Source of the DNA: Rhynochetos jubatus
Taxonomy: Eukaryota > Chordata > Aves > Eurypygiformes > Rhynochetidae
NCBI GenBank assembly: GCA_027574665.1
Contig: CM050690.1
Location: forward strand, 39,842,665 to 39,906,664
DNA length: 64,000 nt
Direction of reading: 5' to 3'
Shown: piece after piece, positions 38,101 through 52,149 of the stretch
Layout of the letters: the number at the start of each line of letters is the position of its first letter
Numbering within the stretch: the stretch's first letter is position 1
Notes under the pieces: model-generated
Seen by the model: the letters and a program-made list of their open reading frames with translations, nothing else
What the model was told of the DNA's origin: nothing
The model's database searches: none
Position numbers and translations under genes: made by a program

Positions 38101-41100
38101 ATATTCACTATTCTTAGTGAAAGATACTTACATTGCAGTGTACTTGTTTTCTAAATTAGGTAGACTAACCTAGCAGTCCATTCTTGGTTTTGGCCTCTGG
38201 GCTTAATTTCATCAGAAAGCAAAACAAAGTTTGCTGAAGTATACTCTGCTATGGTTAAGGTATTTTCTTCAGTGATCTCATTAGCTTAAATCATAAAGAA
38301 TTCCCCTTCCAGGTTCATTTCCATGAACAGTTCAGAGAAGGTATCATCATTCAGGAACAATGGCACTTGTCAACTAATTGGAATGATTAGCCTGTGCAAA
38401 GGAAGCAATAAATCAGTAACAAATGGGGAGTAGAGCTGACAGGTTGGAGTTAAGCAATTCCAAAAGGAGGAAAAAAAATTCATAATAATAAATGAAAATG
38501 CTAGATCTGCCAGTGTGTTACAAACTGTGTGGTCTTCAGTATCTATATGGTTCTGGTTTGGAAAACATCTTATGCTGGATTTTTTAATCCAAAGGACACC
38601 TTTTTGACTTAGTATGAACATGACACAATTGTGTTAGCGAGAAAATCCTTTTAATTTGAAACTCACATTTGAAAAATATTTTTCCTCCATTTTTAAGATT
38701 TGAAATGGTTAGCTTAACTGGTCTTACAAGGCAGTAGCAATGTCTTGAAGATTTCCAGCTTCTGAAGTGATACACACCAAAACTGAATTCAAGTTACTGG
38801 CCAGTAGTAGAATTCCACAATGAATTAATGCAGAATGGTCCTTATACAGTATCATGCTTGCCCTCTCTTTCTATTGCATTAAAAAAAAAGAAAAAAAAAC
38901 CCAACAGGATTGAAGGAATTTCAGTGTTCAAATACAAGCAGCATAAATCTTACTGTGTCAAAATATATGTCAGGTATAAAATGAAAATAAAAATGTAAGA
39001 ATGTAAAAACCAGACAAAAATCAAACAAATAGAATGGCCCAAGCAAGCAAAACTCCCCACCAAACATCTGGACACTGCAAACTCTGAGGAAGTTACTGCA
39101 TCAGACTCCAGATTTTGCAGCTGTCTTGTAACAAGCTGAACCAAAACCTTGGATGTGACCATATCTGAGTTTTAAAGATGTTTGGAATTGGACCTTAGTT
39201 TCTAGCTCTGGAGCAGTTACAATACATGCATTTTAGATGTTTCTGAGCCACCAAAATGATTGAGCTTTGTAAAAAACAAAACATTTGTTGAGATGATCTA
39301 TCATATTAAGAAACTGGATTAATTAATTTTAAATTTTCTTATGTAGGACTTGCTCACTTAGGTAAAATTTTAAGTGTGAATGCTTTATTAGTCCTACGGA
39401 ATGTGCATGCATTACAGGTCTGTAAATTCCACCTTTTACATTACAAAGAAGTACAGGATAGTTAAGAGGCAACTAAATGCTTTTTAGCAGGTTTGTTTGC
39501 ATACAGTACTACTTTGCTTAGTAAGCAAAAAGTACCATTTATTGAACCGCTTACTTCTTTATATCATGCTTTCTCACGTATCAGTCAGAATTCTTTACGT
39601 TTTTCAGAGGTCATTCAGAAATCTTGAAGATCTTTGGTATTTACCAGAATATTTTCCCTTGCAAGATAAGAAGCCTTTTTTGTCTGAGTAGAAATATGAG
39701 TAAATAACACTTCCTTATTTCCTTGTTTGCTGTCATACAGATTAATTATTTTTGTACCACAGAGATACAAATTAACTTCTTCAAATGCTATTGCTTTTAA
39801 AGATAGTTATTTTAATTGTTTCATCTCTATCACGTGAGATAGAAATACTTAGACAAAAGTACCTGACAGAAGTTTTTCAGAGAATAACTACTGCAAGACA
39901 GTGATTTGCGAAGTCTGAGCCCCACTATAATAAAAAAAACCTGTCACAACCCAGAGATCGAAGATCTGCCAAGTACTTCTGGTATTCCCCCAGGCTGCAG
40001 TGACCCTGTCGTCTTTCTTTAAGTACCAGTCACCTTGTACAAGCACCTCACCTCAGCCAGAAGCTGGGTTTCAGAAATGGTATGCCTGAAAGCGCAGCAG
40101 AAATAGAAGTGAAACTGCTCTGCAGGAAACTGAATTACACCATCACTGAGGAGATCGATTGCAAAGACTAGTCAGCTACAGTTAAAAGCCCAGGGCGCCA
40201 GTGTTTTTATAGAGTTCTTCACCCAGAAGGCTAAAACAGCAGCAGGATAACAAAAACCCTTTGAAACACAGTATTTTTTCCCCTCTGTAGAGAATTTGGG
40301 GTAGTAGAATTTCCTTTTCCTTCAGGATACATTTTTGTCTTTCTTGACTGTTCAGAGAGGTGTGTATCAAACTGCACTTCTACCACCATGCAGATTACCG
40401 TCACAATTGCCATTCAAAATAGAAGGTTCTTTAAAATCATTACAATCAAGGTGTTGAAATGCCCTTTTTAGCTGTTCCTTTTTTTTTTTTTTTTAGACTC
40501 TAGAAAGCATTTGGAAATCCTGTAAGTATTTTTGAGCAAGAAACAAAAGGTTTCTCATGTATCCAGTACCATCTACATGTTAATAGATTTTCAAATAAAA
40601 CTGGAGATCTTGCAATAGATGCTTATAACAAACTTTGCTTTTTGACTGCACTGATCAAGAGAGCTAAAACAATGCCATGCAATGAGCCATGAATATAATT
40701 TAACTATTGTTTTTCACTCCTCTGTGTCTACTATCAGAATAACTACATGGAGATCAAGTCTTGATCAGTGATTCAAAATCGGATCCTAAAAACACTACTG
40801 CTTTCTCCACCTTTATACATCCTTCCTCACCTATTGGTGAACCATATTTAAAAGCAGCACTAAGGAGTTCTGAATGAACAGACTTCTTACACAGACTGAA
40901 GTTTTGGTGTGAGCCAAGGGGAGTAAATGAAACCACAGTCCTAGGACTTAAGAAAGATCAATGAACCAGCTATTTAGCTTTCAAGGATTTTCAGCCAGTC
41001 AGCACAAAGGGACTAGATGATATCCACACTGAAATGGAAGTGGGACATCACTTGCACTTAATGCTCTGACATTTTAGTTAGATAAGTGAAATCCAGAACA

Positions 41101-43379
41101 TCAGTAATCATGATCGACGTAAGAGGACGACAGGCATCTACACTGGCAAGGGTCATATCTCATTTTCCCATTTGAAGCAGTAGGTAAAACAGATAGTTCA
41201 TGTGCTATAACTTGCTTTTAAATTGTCCTACTGTTCTACCTAGCTTTGCTTCACGGGAGACACAGGAAAAAGGATGCTGAGGGAGTGAATGTCTCTCAAT
41301 TCTGCAGCCATTTAATTTACAAGATGAATAAATGCTATTAAAATGAATCACAGGACACCTTTAAGAAAGCAGCAGGAATAAATTCTTCATGTCAAATGAA
41401 GGACTCAAATCTTGCAGGCTGGTAATGAGATACAGTGTTTTCTACAGCTAAACGAAAGTGCTGTTCCGAAGCTATTATAACGATCAAAATTAATCAACAA
41501 TCTCACTGGAAATTTAAGATGAGTGATTGAGGATTTAATGATAGTCTTAGGTATAACTCTGGAGCCCATGGTGCAGCAAGTCAGTAAGACAATAAGTCTG
41601 TTTTAGAAAAATATAGGGGGGATCAGGGTGATAGCTAAGGTCAGTTCCTGCAACGAAAAACGCACCGTAAAAAAGGCTCAGCTCATATATCTATCTACAT
41701 GATTTCTATTCTGTATGCTCTCATAGAACCCACAGCAATTCTCAGTAGCCTACAGAAAGGTTAAAGCCAAATGAGGAGAATCCACAACTATAAAGAAACA
41801 GAGGAATATGGGAAGTGAGCAGAAAGGACAGAAAGGGCACAAATCTCATAGCTTCCTGATGCAGCAGGGACCCCCTTTGATGAACCTCCCAGCTGATCCT
41901 CAGCAGGAAACCCCACCTTAGGTTACTGAAGAGAAGGAAAAAACCTCTAATTTTTCTTCCAATGTGATCTAAAGGAACATTACTTCTTTCTCCCAAAACT
42001 GATTCCTGGATAAATCCTGAGCATATTAATTCATCACATCACTCAGATACGAGGTAAAAACTACTATCAGTAATCACACTTTACCTATATTAAATTTATT
42101 TTCAGTCCAGTGATTCAGAGAAAGAGGGCAATGCCCAGCAGCTGATCTTTAAAGTGCTCACTGAAGGGGGCAAGGAAGGGAGGAAGACTGAGAAGGAGGA
42201 GAAGAGAGTTTTCTTTCCTTGGCAAGGAAATAAGCCTCCATAGCAACTAGCGGGACACTTAAAGCACATGTTAATGCAGCAAAGTCAAACTGCAAACAAA
42301 GAGTATTCCAGACTCTTTTCAAACTCCTTTTGTAATATGATGTACTCACATATCCAAAACTTCACTCCTGATCTCCTAGGAATGATCTTATTTAAAACAT
42401 AAACCCCTGCTCCTACGTTTTCCAAGATTCATATTAAAAAATTTGAATTTATTGACCATTTATCTTATTTCAAATGATATTACAGGACTTCTCCTTAGAT
42501 GGCTGCAAATGCTATTGTAACAGTATTTGGGTTAGTACTTTAGTATTCAGTTATGATTAATTTCTTCATAACCAGTATATAACCATTTCAATAAGCAATT
42601 TTGTTATCCTTTAAATTAAAAAGTGTTTCACCTTCCTTAGATACTCTACTTTGCAAGTCTTCATAGTAGCTCTTCTGTGCACCTGTTCCAACTTCAGTTC
42701 ATCTTTCCTCAACATACAGGATGACAAACAACTGTATGATATAAAATCATACAGGTTCTTCAATGACTTTATAAAAATATCTATGGGTAGAATTGGTTTT
42801 CTGGAGCTACAATTTATTGGCCTCTCAAAAACAAGTTCTTACTGATCAGAACACTGATCACTTTGGTGATCCAATTGTCTCCCATGATTGGGTTTTCCAC
42901 TTACATCATATTATAATTTCTAGCATATGATTCCATGGTATACACTTGCACTATTAAATCTCTTTCTATGCCATTGTCATCACTGTCAACAGAAGGAGTT
43001 AACATCTACTGGTCTATGCTGGAGGACAAATACCAAAAACACTCTCTTGGCTGTTAAACATTTGCCCTACCAAACATAAAAGAATGAGAGAAAATAAACA
43101 AAATGCAATTCCAGACTGAAACCCAAGGTCAGGTCTCATTCAGGTATTTCAGTCAGCTTGATGATAGAGCTCAACTGAGTAGGGCTTGGACATCAGGATC
43201 TGGTCTTCAGCCTTCCACCAGAGTGCTGACAGTTTTGGTAAGTCAAACCCCACAATGAACTTCAGTTCCTTATCTGAATCTCTGTTCTCTTTCTGGGGAG
43301 TCAATGGAGTTTGATTAATGGAAAAGCAACTGTATAAACAACTGGCAAAAGTCTCAGACATTCATGTTCACCCACCAGA
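35136..43379. other. long non-coding stretch
   Basis: About 8.2 kb with no supported gene. Small features include an A/GAAA tract at 36118-36146, poly-A at 38880-38898 and poly-T at 40480-40495. Open frames stay below 130 codons, overlap on both strands and show no domain. Part of 42.6-42.75 kb may be a very old CR1 relic but is too diverged to call. Confidence 0.5.
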
Positions 43380-43505
43380 GAGAGGCTCCAGTCCCTTCAC
43401 CATCTTACTGGCCCATCGCTGGATTCTGGTAGCTCTGCATTTCTTTTGTACTGGGAAGCCTGGAAATGGACACAGTACTCAAGGTGTGGCAGGAGTCCTA
43501 TTAAA
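43380..43505 (-). mobile_element. old CR1 LINE relic
   Basis: The minus strand reads like the CR1 segment that surrounds GTACTGGGaaGCC-type words followed by GGACACAGTACTCAAGGTGT on the plus strand. This corresponds to the ancient CR1 text in which a tester/clustered primer segment precedes the 3' UTR. It is well diverged, so only the family is given. Confidence 0.55.
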
Positions 43506-43559
43506 CAAGACTGGACCCTCTACTCACCTCTGGGGTACATCTTGCCGCAGGAAGGTGTA

Positions 43560-44870
43560 GGATGTGCTTAGCTGTGTTCTGCAGTGGGTCTGTTGGAGCC
43601 AGCTGGGAAAACCTGTGTATGGAACAGGGCAACCATGGCCTCTCTTCACAGAGGCTCCCTCAGGAGTCTCCTTGCTGCCAACACCTGCGCAGAGACAGCC
43701 AGTACATCAAAATACTGGGCAAAGGTGTCTGGAGTGGTGCAATTGCCTGGCAAGGGAAGCAGCAGACTAGGTGGAGGGGCTGTGGCTGGTGGAGGAGTCG
43801 TGGCAGGGACATCTGCTAAGAGGCTTCCAAAGGCCTGTCTTCTGGCCAGGACTTCCACATCAGTGGCTCGCCCCTCTCTTCAGATTCATGGCATGGAGAC
43901 AGCACACAGCAGGTCTCCATCTTTATCCTGTCGTAGATGTTCACTCTCGTCATGGCCTAGTAAGGCCCTGCACAAGCTGCCTTGTCCCAGAAGGAGCTAT
44001 TGTGGTCTCCTGGATGCTCATGCACCTTGTTGAGGATGGAGGTGTGCAGCAGCCCCTTGGCACGTGCCTGGGGCCACTTTGGTGGTTGAAGCTTCTCAAG
44101 AAGATGTGGACCCAGATGGGCTGAGTGGGCTAAAGCCCCAGGCAGCCCCAGAATGTGTCGTCCACAGACAGCGCTCCATCTTTGCCCCATGGGATGCCCC
44201 TCATCTGGTAGGGCTGGTTCTGAGCAGACAGGGGGAATGTAGGGGGCCATGCTCACTACCCACTAGGCCTGCGTGCTGCCATGCCGGATGTCCAGTGCCT
44301 GTCTACTCACAAATGCACAACACACTGTCAAGTGGGCTGTGGGGTCTGCGTCCACCCTCTGCCGCCCTGTAACTCTGTCTGTGACAACAAACACAGTGCA
44401 GGGCCAGGCCTCTGTGATGTTTGCCACTAGGGGCCATAAGCTGTGGGTCTGGGAGGAGCTCACAGTGTACTGGTGTCTGTCTCCAGGAGGAGATCTGCCC
44501 AGACAGGCAACACTCCTGCGGCGGAAGGAGAGCACAGAAGTGTGCAGGATTTCTAACCAGGATGGCAAGGAGAAAGGCTCCTCCAAGAGCTCAGGGGGCA
44601 GGCCGGTCAAGGTGAGGAGCCAGCACAGCCTGGGAAGATCTCCAGAGGCCCGAGGCACTATATGGCAGAGGCCTGCACGATGCAATGCTGCAGGAAATGA
44701 GGGTCACTTTAGTGCCTCCTCTCAGCCCACGTTCGCACCAAGCCTGCCTGGCTTGTCTGGGCCCCACAGTCCTGCAGAGCCAGTGTCGTCCTGCCACAAG
44801 AGAGGCCTGGGGCCACCTTGGCTACGTGACAATGACATAGCTGGCTACAATGTCCATGTCTTTGTGTGAT
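43560..44870 (-). pseudogene. decayed coding-like block, unidentified
   Basis: A 1.3-kb block distinctly GC-richer than its surroundings. On the minus strand one frame stays open from 44685 to about 43820 except for two in-frame stops, near 44264 and 43958, about 290 codons in all. The frame shifts on both sides, with continuing open stretches at 44797-44591 and 43858-43646. Peptide words such as SLPSWLEILHTSVLSFRRR and WPCTVFVVTDRVTG look like ordinary protein, but I recognise no family. Plus-strand frames of up to 198 codons also cross it, so the strand is not certain. It may be a retrocopy or a decayed multi-exon gene. No poly-A tail was seen. Confidence 0.35.
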
Positions 44871-47800
44871 GCTGTACTAACCATGGGATACCCCAGGACT
44901 CAAACCTAACACTGCCTATTTCACCACATTCCATCCTTAGGAGTCAAAGTATTTTATGTATGAGTAGTTCTATTCAGCAATCTTAGGCTAAAGCTGAAAA
45001 GCAGTGATCTATGCATAGGTACCTCCCACGCCAAAGGAAAAGGTAGAATAAAAAAAAGACTCTCAACCCATGTTTTTATCTACTATTATACAACCTCTCT
45101 GAAAGTCAGTTTGAAATTATGAAAATGAAAACTAGGAGAAAAATACTGGTCCCTTGATCAGAGGAGGACTGACAGAACTCAGGATGTAATTTTACAGTGT
45201 TGCAAGTTGTTTTCATGAAACAAATGACTGTTACCCTAATCTGAAATACTTCTAGTCTGTAGTTCTTACATTAGCTTAAATTGTCCAGTTTTGGCCCTGC
45301 ATCTCTCTTTGGCCCGTGCTTCTGCAGACTTCTTAAGACACAATAGTGCACATTTGCAAAAAATGAAGAATATCTGCAGGCTAAATTATTTGCAGAGATT
45401 TGCAAAATTGTAGGCTGAAGATGAGCAGTAGAAATAAATATTAAAAGAACTTCATAACCTATAATCTACTGAAATACAGCAACTGGGAAGAATTCCTCTA
45501 TCAGGACAGAACAGTAACACGGAAAGTAAATAGTTTTTTCCTCACTGTTTTGGCTGAAGCATGTGGCATTTTACTTCACCTATTTGTGCTTGTGCCTAAG
45601 CAGGATGAAAGACTAAGCAGATAAAGGGGATTTTGACTGGCACATTCTGTGAGATTATTTTTCAGGTGGTTTTAAGTGTGTTTCAAGCACTTCACTAGCA
45701 GTACACAATTCTTCCTGTTAAAGCTTCTGGAGATGGAAGAGGTCATCGATTCGCTCAGTGTAGGATTTCAGTCCTGATACAAAGCCCATTGAACTAAGCA
45801 GAACACTACATTATGGTTCAGTTTAGGTGATGTCAGTATATTGTTTGCCTCAGATAGTGCAAATTGACTGTTCAATATCCAAACCAATACATTGGTGCAC
45901 ACAAAAGTCATTTTATTCACAGCACAGCAAACTGGTACTTAGAGCCATGTCAATAAATATTATGGTAACTATCACATAGACAACAATTTTTCAACAGGTT
46001 GGGTAATATTAATGATATAAAATTAACAAGCGCTATTGAGGTATGCAAATTATGCAGTATTTTGCATTGATGTGTACATATATTGTATATATAATGTAGA
46101 GAGGTATGCGTTATTTTGATGAGGTGAACGGAGTGAATCGTACCAAATCTAAGTACAAATCACAGATGTTCTACCCTATAAATTATCAAAAAATTGGATC
46201 AAATAGAAAGGCAATGTTCAATATTTTGCAGCAGTGAACTGTGCTATCCGTAATCATTAAGGTAAAGACGTTGATTTTTCTTTAAAAGAAGCTTAAAGCA
46301 TAAAAATACCATGAAGTTTAGATTTTTTCAGTTTATTATCTATGCAGTTGAATAATAATTCTGATTTCAAGATGCATACAATACATGGGAAAATGGTGAA
46401 TTCTGTCAAAGAGATAGACAGTGAAGAAAGTTTGAATAATTAGACACCAGATACTGTCATGTAGACTCTAACAGAGAGTTTAGTGCAGCTGTTAAATCAG
46501 AAAAAATAGTCTGGATATTATTTTCTTCCTCAACTCTATCAGTGGTTCTCTACATCCAATATTTATGACTGAAATTTACCTTTTCATGAGCCACTTTTGA
46601 GACACTTGGAAGACAAGCACTGCATTTAATGTATTAATGATCAAGTAAACTAAGCTCCATAATAGGTGCTTTCTGAGAAGAAACGAAAAATTAAGCAACC
46701 TATTGAACACTTCCAAATGCAAACAGCATTTCCCTCTCATCACCAAGATTCTTCTCAGTTTGCCTGGATAGCATGCAACCCTTTCTCACTGCATTAAAGG
46801 TACTCGCAGGCATCCATTACTTTCTGTCTTGGCCTGGAGATGGTTGCTCAGAATCGTCGAAGAGCTGGAAGTGAGACAAAGCCTTCATAGTTTTGCATGA
46901 AAAATAGCACACAGATCATTTGTAAAAAGATTTGATGTTGTCATCTATCAGCTTGTGTATCATTTCTAGCAAAAAGCCTGTATGAGCTTCACATGATATA
47001 GTTTACCCACTTACGCTATCTTAATGTGTTTGACATATTTTAAAGATTACTCAATTATCATTATATCTTTTACTTTACAAGGAGTTCATTTCTTTCCCTA
47101 GTTACATAAAAAAGAACAAGGACATTGCAGCTTCTTTCATAAAATGAAAATATGCAGGGTATCCAGAGGTGTGCTAATAATGCTTGACATTAAGAATGTT
47201 TTCTGTAACAAATAGAAAATAGAAAAGAAAAAGCACTTGTAGGCCAGCTAGGCAGAGATTTTAAATGTGATAACACTTCTATTGCACTGTGCAGTTCTAG
47301 CATGCTGTTACAAGTACCCAAATAAAGTACAAGAACATTCTTCAGGTCTAGCTGCAGCTAAAGCACCCACTAAAAACTTTAAAATCACCTATCATTAATG
47401 CAAATTTCATTGCTCTTCAGGTACTAAAGAAACTTACAATGCCATTAAGCTAAAATGGATGAAGTCAGGTAAATTTTCAGTACAGGGAGTATGGAAGTGA
47501 AATGCTGAAGGGTTTTATTTTATAATGTCAAATTAAAAGATTTATGTAGCTCTCCATGTTAGGAAGATCCTTGTGTTATAGTGTCTTTTAAAAATACACA
47601 CATGGGAATCTTCAGCTTTGAAGAACACTAGAAAAGCCAAGTATGAGTGGGAAAGAGCTGGTTGTAAATTTCGAAAGAAAAGCAGTGCCTAAATACAAAT
47701 ATTTCTGTTTTATCTTGTTTGCAAGTTAGATTTTATTTTTCAATTTTTTAATTCAGTTCAATCACAAGAAAGTTCCCTTAGGTCATTAATGTGGCATAAT

Positions 47801-48311
47801 TACTGTGACCCATAGATATAAGATGGTGTAGTTAAACATTAACACATCTCAGTCATTCTCCAACGCTCCTCGCTTGTTTGAAGCTCTTGAGTGAAAACTG
47901 CTGATCATAGCAATTGAGTCATACTAAATCATACTGAGAATGTATTTAGTTAAAATCCCCACTACATGCCTATTTTTTTCTGACACTTTTTTGTCCTGAA
48001 ATTGCAATTTACAGTAATGCAATAAATATTGTTACATTTTTTTAAGTACCATAGTGTATTCTTTCCATATACAATATTTTCTCTGGAATTCATTGCCAAT
48101 AAAGACTAGCTACCATAGTGAAAGATTATGATAGTTAGCTTTTTTGACAGCATACTAGTAGGATAAAATATGAGGTTTTCAGATCCTATTAACCCGTTCA
48201 TCTGAGACTACGCTATTGGTCTGACTTGTCAGTCAGGGATAGCAACCTGTTCAGAATCCTTAAAAGAAAGGAAAGAGGAATATAGAGAGGAAACCTTGAA
48301 TATTATACACT
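44871..48311. other. non-coding, nothing recognised
   Basis: AT-rich stretch of about 3.4 kb with no open frame above 60 codons and no recognised repeat. Confidence 0.55.
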
Positions 48312-48628
48312 GATAGAATCATAGAATGGTTGGAAGGGACCTTAAAGATGGCCTGGTTCCAACCCCCCTGCCCTGAGCAGGGACACCTTCCACCAGACCA
48401 GGTGGCTGAGAGCCTCATCCAGCCTGGCCTTGAACACTTCTAGGGATGGGGCATCCACAGCTTCTCTGGGCAACCTGTGCCAGTGCCTCACCACCCTCTC
48501 CTGGAAGAATTTCTTCCTGATGTCCCAACTCAATCTCCCTCTTTCCAATTAAACCTGTTACCCCTTGTCCTGTCACTATGGGCCCTTGTAAAAAGTCCCC
48601 CTCCACCTTTCTTGTAGGCCCCTTCAGG
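48312..48628 (-). mobile_element. CR1 LINE 3' end, reverse orientation
   Basis: Complement of the avian CR1 3' end. The left edge is AGAATCATAGAATGGTTGGA, then come CCACCAGACCAGGTGGCTGA, ATCCACAGCTTCTCTGGGCA and TTCTTCCTGATGTCCCAACT, ending at GGCCCCTTCAGG. Same subfamily as the other younger copies. Confidence 0.92.
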
Positions 48629-51180
48629 TTGTTCTACCTTCCTGTTATCTACCTTTTCTTCTTAGATGGCATGTTCTTTTCTTCCCCTATCCTCCAATTC
48701 CCTTGGCTTCTTCACTATCAGCTTCTTTAAGAGTGGTAGGGGCTATTAAATACATAGGCAAATGTATTCAAGCCACAGAATTTCATTCAGTTTCCACTTA
48801 ATAACTACATCTATAAACTGTGCCTTATTACGCTCTGCGTTTTGGAGGGGAGCCAGTCACTAACAGACTGTGAATGCATCTCTTCCATTCATATTTTGGC
48901 CAACAGCTTTTCTTTACTATATTTATGAGCTTTATTAGACCCAGTATGTTATCTATTTTATCACATTTATATAAATGAATATATTTTCTACCAAAACTAA
49001 GTGTTCTCTCTTTCTTGTTAAGTTAAACAAGGATTGAGTCTTGGCAGGGTGTTTCCCCAGTCTTCAAGTAATTAGAAACTATTTTACCATATTTCCATTT
49101 CTCAGTTCTTTGTAAGTGTTGATGTCAGAGTTGTGTATGTTGTTCTGGCATCAGTTTCACAAAAATCACCTCTCTCCATCAACTGATTACTACCCTATTT
49201 ACATATTTCAGAAAATTAGTGGCATCATTGTTAGGATGGAAATGTAGCATTTATTTTTAATTGCTGCAAGCAGCTGTAAAGGTAGCAAATATGTGAAAAA
49301 GTCAATATATCTGTAATCAGAAACTGGCGTTTACAGCTCAGGCTTTATTTTGAACATTTCTCCCAAGTGATGCTTAATGAGGATATTGCATGTGACACCA
49401 ATTCTGTTTCTGACTGTGTTGTCTTGTGTAAAAGTTTGTGACATTTGTTTTTATACCTATGTCTTAGTACTGGTACCCGTGTTTTCATCTGACGCTGATT
49501 GTTATGATGTCTGCTTATCAGCCTCTAACAGCAGCCCAGAATGAAAATGAGTTTTCATTTTGAAAAGTTGTAGAGGTAAATAAAGAGCATAGACATTAAA
49601 AGGTGGGGAATAAAAACTTCACAAATGTTCAGACCTTTCTGATAGCCTAAGCAGGTACAAGAAATGGAATTTTGATCACTTCTTAAAGAACAAACCAGAG
49701 GTTGTCAGTATGAATTCCTGTAAATGTCAGATTACCTGCACAGAATTATTAGGAAAGATTTCTGGATTTATGCAGCTGTAACGTAAGAGAAACTGTCCAG
49801 AAAATGTGGCCATTCTTTATTAATTATAAAGTTTTACAAAGTAAAACCACCTGTCTTATCTTATCCATGTGGTCATCTATGCCTTAGTGACTTTCAAGAT
49901 GTCAGAAACTATGTTAAGCATAGTCACACAGAAGCTTACATGAAATATTTTCACTTTGGGAATCAACACTTTGGGAATCTATTTTGTGGGAAGATTTAGC
50001 TTTCTTGCTCTTAACTGGAAATAATAAACCCAGAAGCTATGAGATGCTCACACAAGAAAATTTCTTCAGACCTAATGGGCTGATAAGAATGTATCCCAAT
50101 GCTTTTGCTCTTATTACTCTGAGAGAAGAGCATTTAGTGAGAAGTTTTTTGCTTGTTTTATGTTCTTTGTGTCCAGCTGAGCAGGGACCTTGATGACATC
50201 CTGCTTGATACCAACCAGCCAGGAATGTCCTAATTACCCTTTCCTATCACCAGTTATTCAGCAGATGCCTAACCTTCCACATCCTTTGCCATCTCCCTTT
50301 GTGCACAGACACCCCCACGCTAGCTGCTTCCAGTTTGTAGCAGTGCTAACCCCAAGGGTACCAACTTCACAGGGTTAGCTGATTCTAAATGCTGCTAATT
50401 CAAGACACTTTGCCTGTTACTTGTTTTTTCTGTAAGTGCCCTTGGGCAGCAGCATCTGAAGGTTGTCCTTACAGTCTACATGGTCATTACAGAGTTTAGT
50501 ACTGGAGATCTTTGAAAGAAAATCTGCATAATATGCTATTACAGAAAATATACAGAAAACCTACTTAGTCCAAGATGAAGCTATACTGGGTATTATGTAG
50601 GATTGTGTCTATAGCTGCTAAGGACTGATATGCAAAATTACTGTAGCACCATGCCAGGCATAGTGTTAAAAAAAAAACAATACAGAGATTTTTTTTTCCG
50701 TCTTTCAATACTGACTACTATAGAAATAAAGTCAAATATCTGATTGCCTAGGCATAGGACCAAAATAGTTGAAAGTTAAGGGACATACACACAGCCTGCG
50801 CAGCACACTTATAAGTACAGGCAGTAGTTACAAATGTAGGGGATTTTAAACAGTGGTTTTCAGCTAGACCCCTCTTGTCTGAGCATCCAACACAAAAATA
50901 AAAAAAGCTCTAGGATGTTTTACAGAATGCTAAGTAGGAGAGGACAAAGCCTAAATGCAAAAGAGTTGCAGAGGCTATTCTGTTGTGTAGCCAGAAGAGG
51001 TGGTAAGGAACTATTTTCAGCCTCTGCTGGAACAAGAGCAGATTCCCAGGGTTTACAGTGAATACACAAGAGAGATGTGATGACAGGAAAAAAATGAAAA
51101 TAGGAAGAATAATGTTGAAAACAGAGATTCAGAAGTTGGTATTATCTTTATCAAAACTATCTCCTGCAGGGCAAACTTCT
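48629..51180. other. non-coding, nothing recognised
   Basis: AT-rich stretch without supported features. Short open frames near 49.98-50.38 kb on the plus strand show no domain. Confidence 0.5.
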
Positions 51181-51747
51181 TGTTGTGGTTTAACCCCAGC
51201 CAGCAGCTAAGCACCACATAGCTTCTCATTCATTCCTCCCAGGTGCAATGGGGGAGATAATCTGGAGGGTAAAAGGGAGAAAACTCGTGGGTTCAGACAA
51301 AGGCAGTTCAATACGTAAAGCAAAAGCTGCGCGTGCAAGCAAAGCAAAACAAGGAAACCATTCACCACCTCCCATCAGTAGGCAGGTGTTCAGCCATCTC
51401 CAGGAAAACAGGGCTCCATCACACGTAACCGTTACTTGGGAAGACAAATGCCATAACTCTGAATGTCACTCCCTTCCTCCTTCTTCCCCCAGCTTTGTAT
51501 TACCAACCCTTTTGTCGTTGGGGTCCGCTGTTCCGGCTGTGTTACCTCCCAGATTTTTGTGTCCCCCCAGCATCCTCACTGGAGTGGTGTGAGGAGTAGA
51601 AAAGACCTTGACTCTGTGTAAGCACTGCTCAGCAGTAACAAAAACATCCCTGTGTTAACATCACTGTTTTCAGCACATAGCCAAAACACAGCCCCATCCT
51701 AGCTACTATAAAGAAAATTAACTCTATCCTAGCCAAAACCTTACCAA
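51181..51747 (-). mobile_element. solo LTR of a second avian ERV family (fossil)
   Basis: About 570 bp starting with TGTTGTGGTTTAACCCCAGC and ending near CTCTATCCTAGCCAAAACCT. It has the common avian LTR words CTTCCTCCTTCTTCCCCCAG near 51473 and CTTGACTCTGTGTAAGCACT near 51609. It is a different family from the LTRs that follow. It lies on the minus strand with no viral genes. No exact target duplication was found, and the right end is approximate. Confidence 0.8.
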
Positions 51748-52149
51748 GTAGGTGTGCATCCTCTACATAAACAAAAGTCATCATCCATGTAAACATGAAA
51801 TAATAAAAAAAAAAGGCTGTTGCTTCAATCTGTAGACTGGAAAACTAGTATGGGGTTAAAGACATGGTGCAAGTTGTCCAGTAATTTTGCATATCAAAAC
51901 AGCTGTAGATACCATCTTGGGTAACACACAATATAACAAGACTAAAAAGTCTTCTTGTAGCTAGGTGACATGTCTGAATTACAGGGATACTCAAGACCTC
52001 TTCAAAAATTGTTTGCCAAAGCTTATTTTTGTCTGAAAACAAATGTTAAGACTTTTTAATTACAATTTGTTTCTATGGCATTTTTCTTAGAAACCAACTC
52101 ACATTAGAATACCTGAAGAGTGTGAAAGTTTTAAATACTTCTTTCAAAG
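51748..52149. other. spacer between two solo LTRs
   Basis: AT-rich unique sequence with nothing recognised. Confidence 0.5.
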
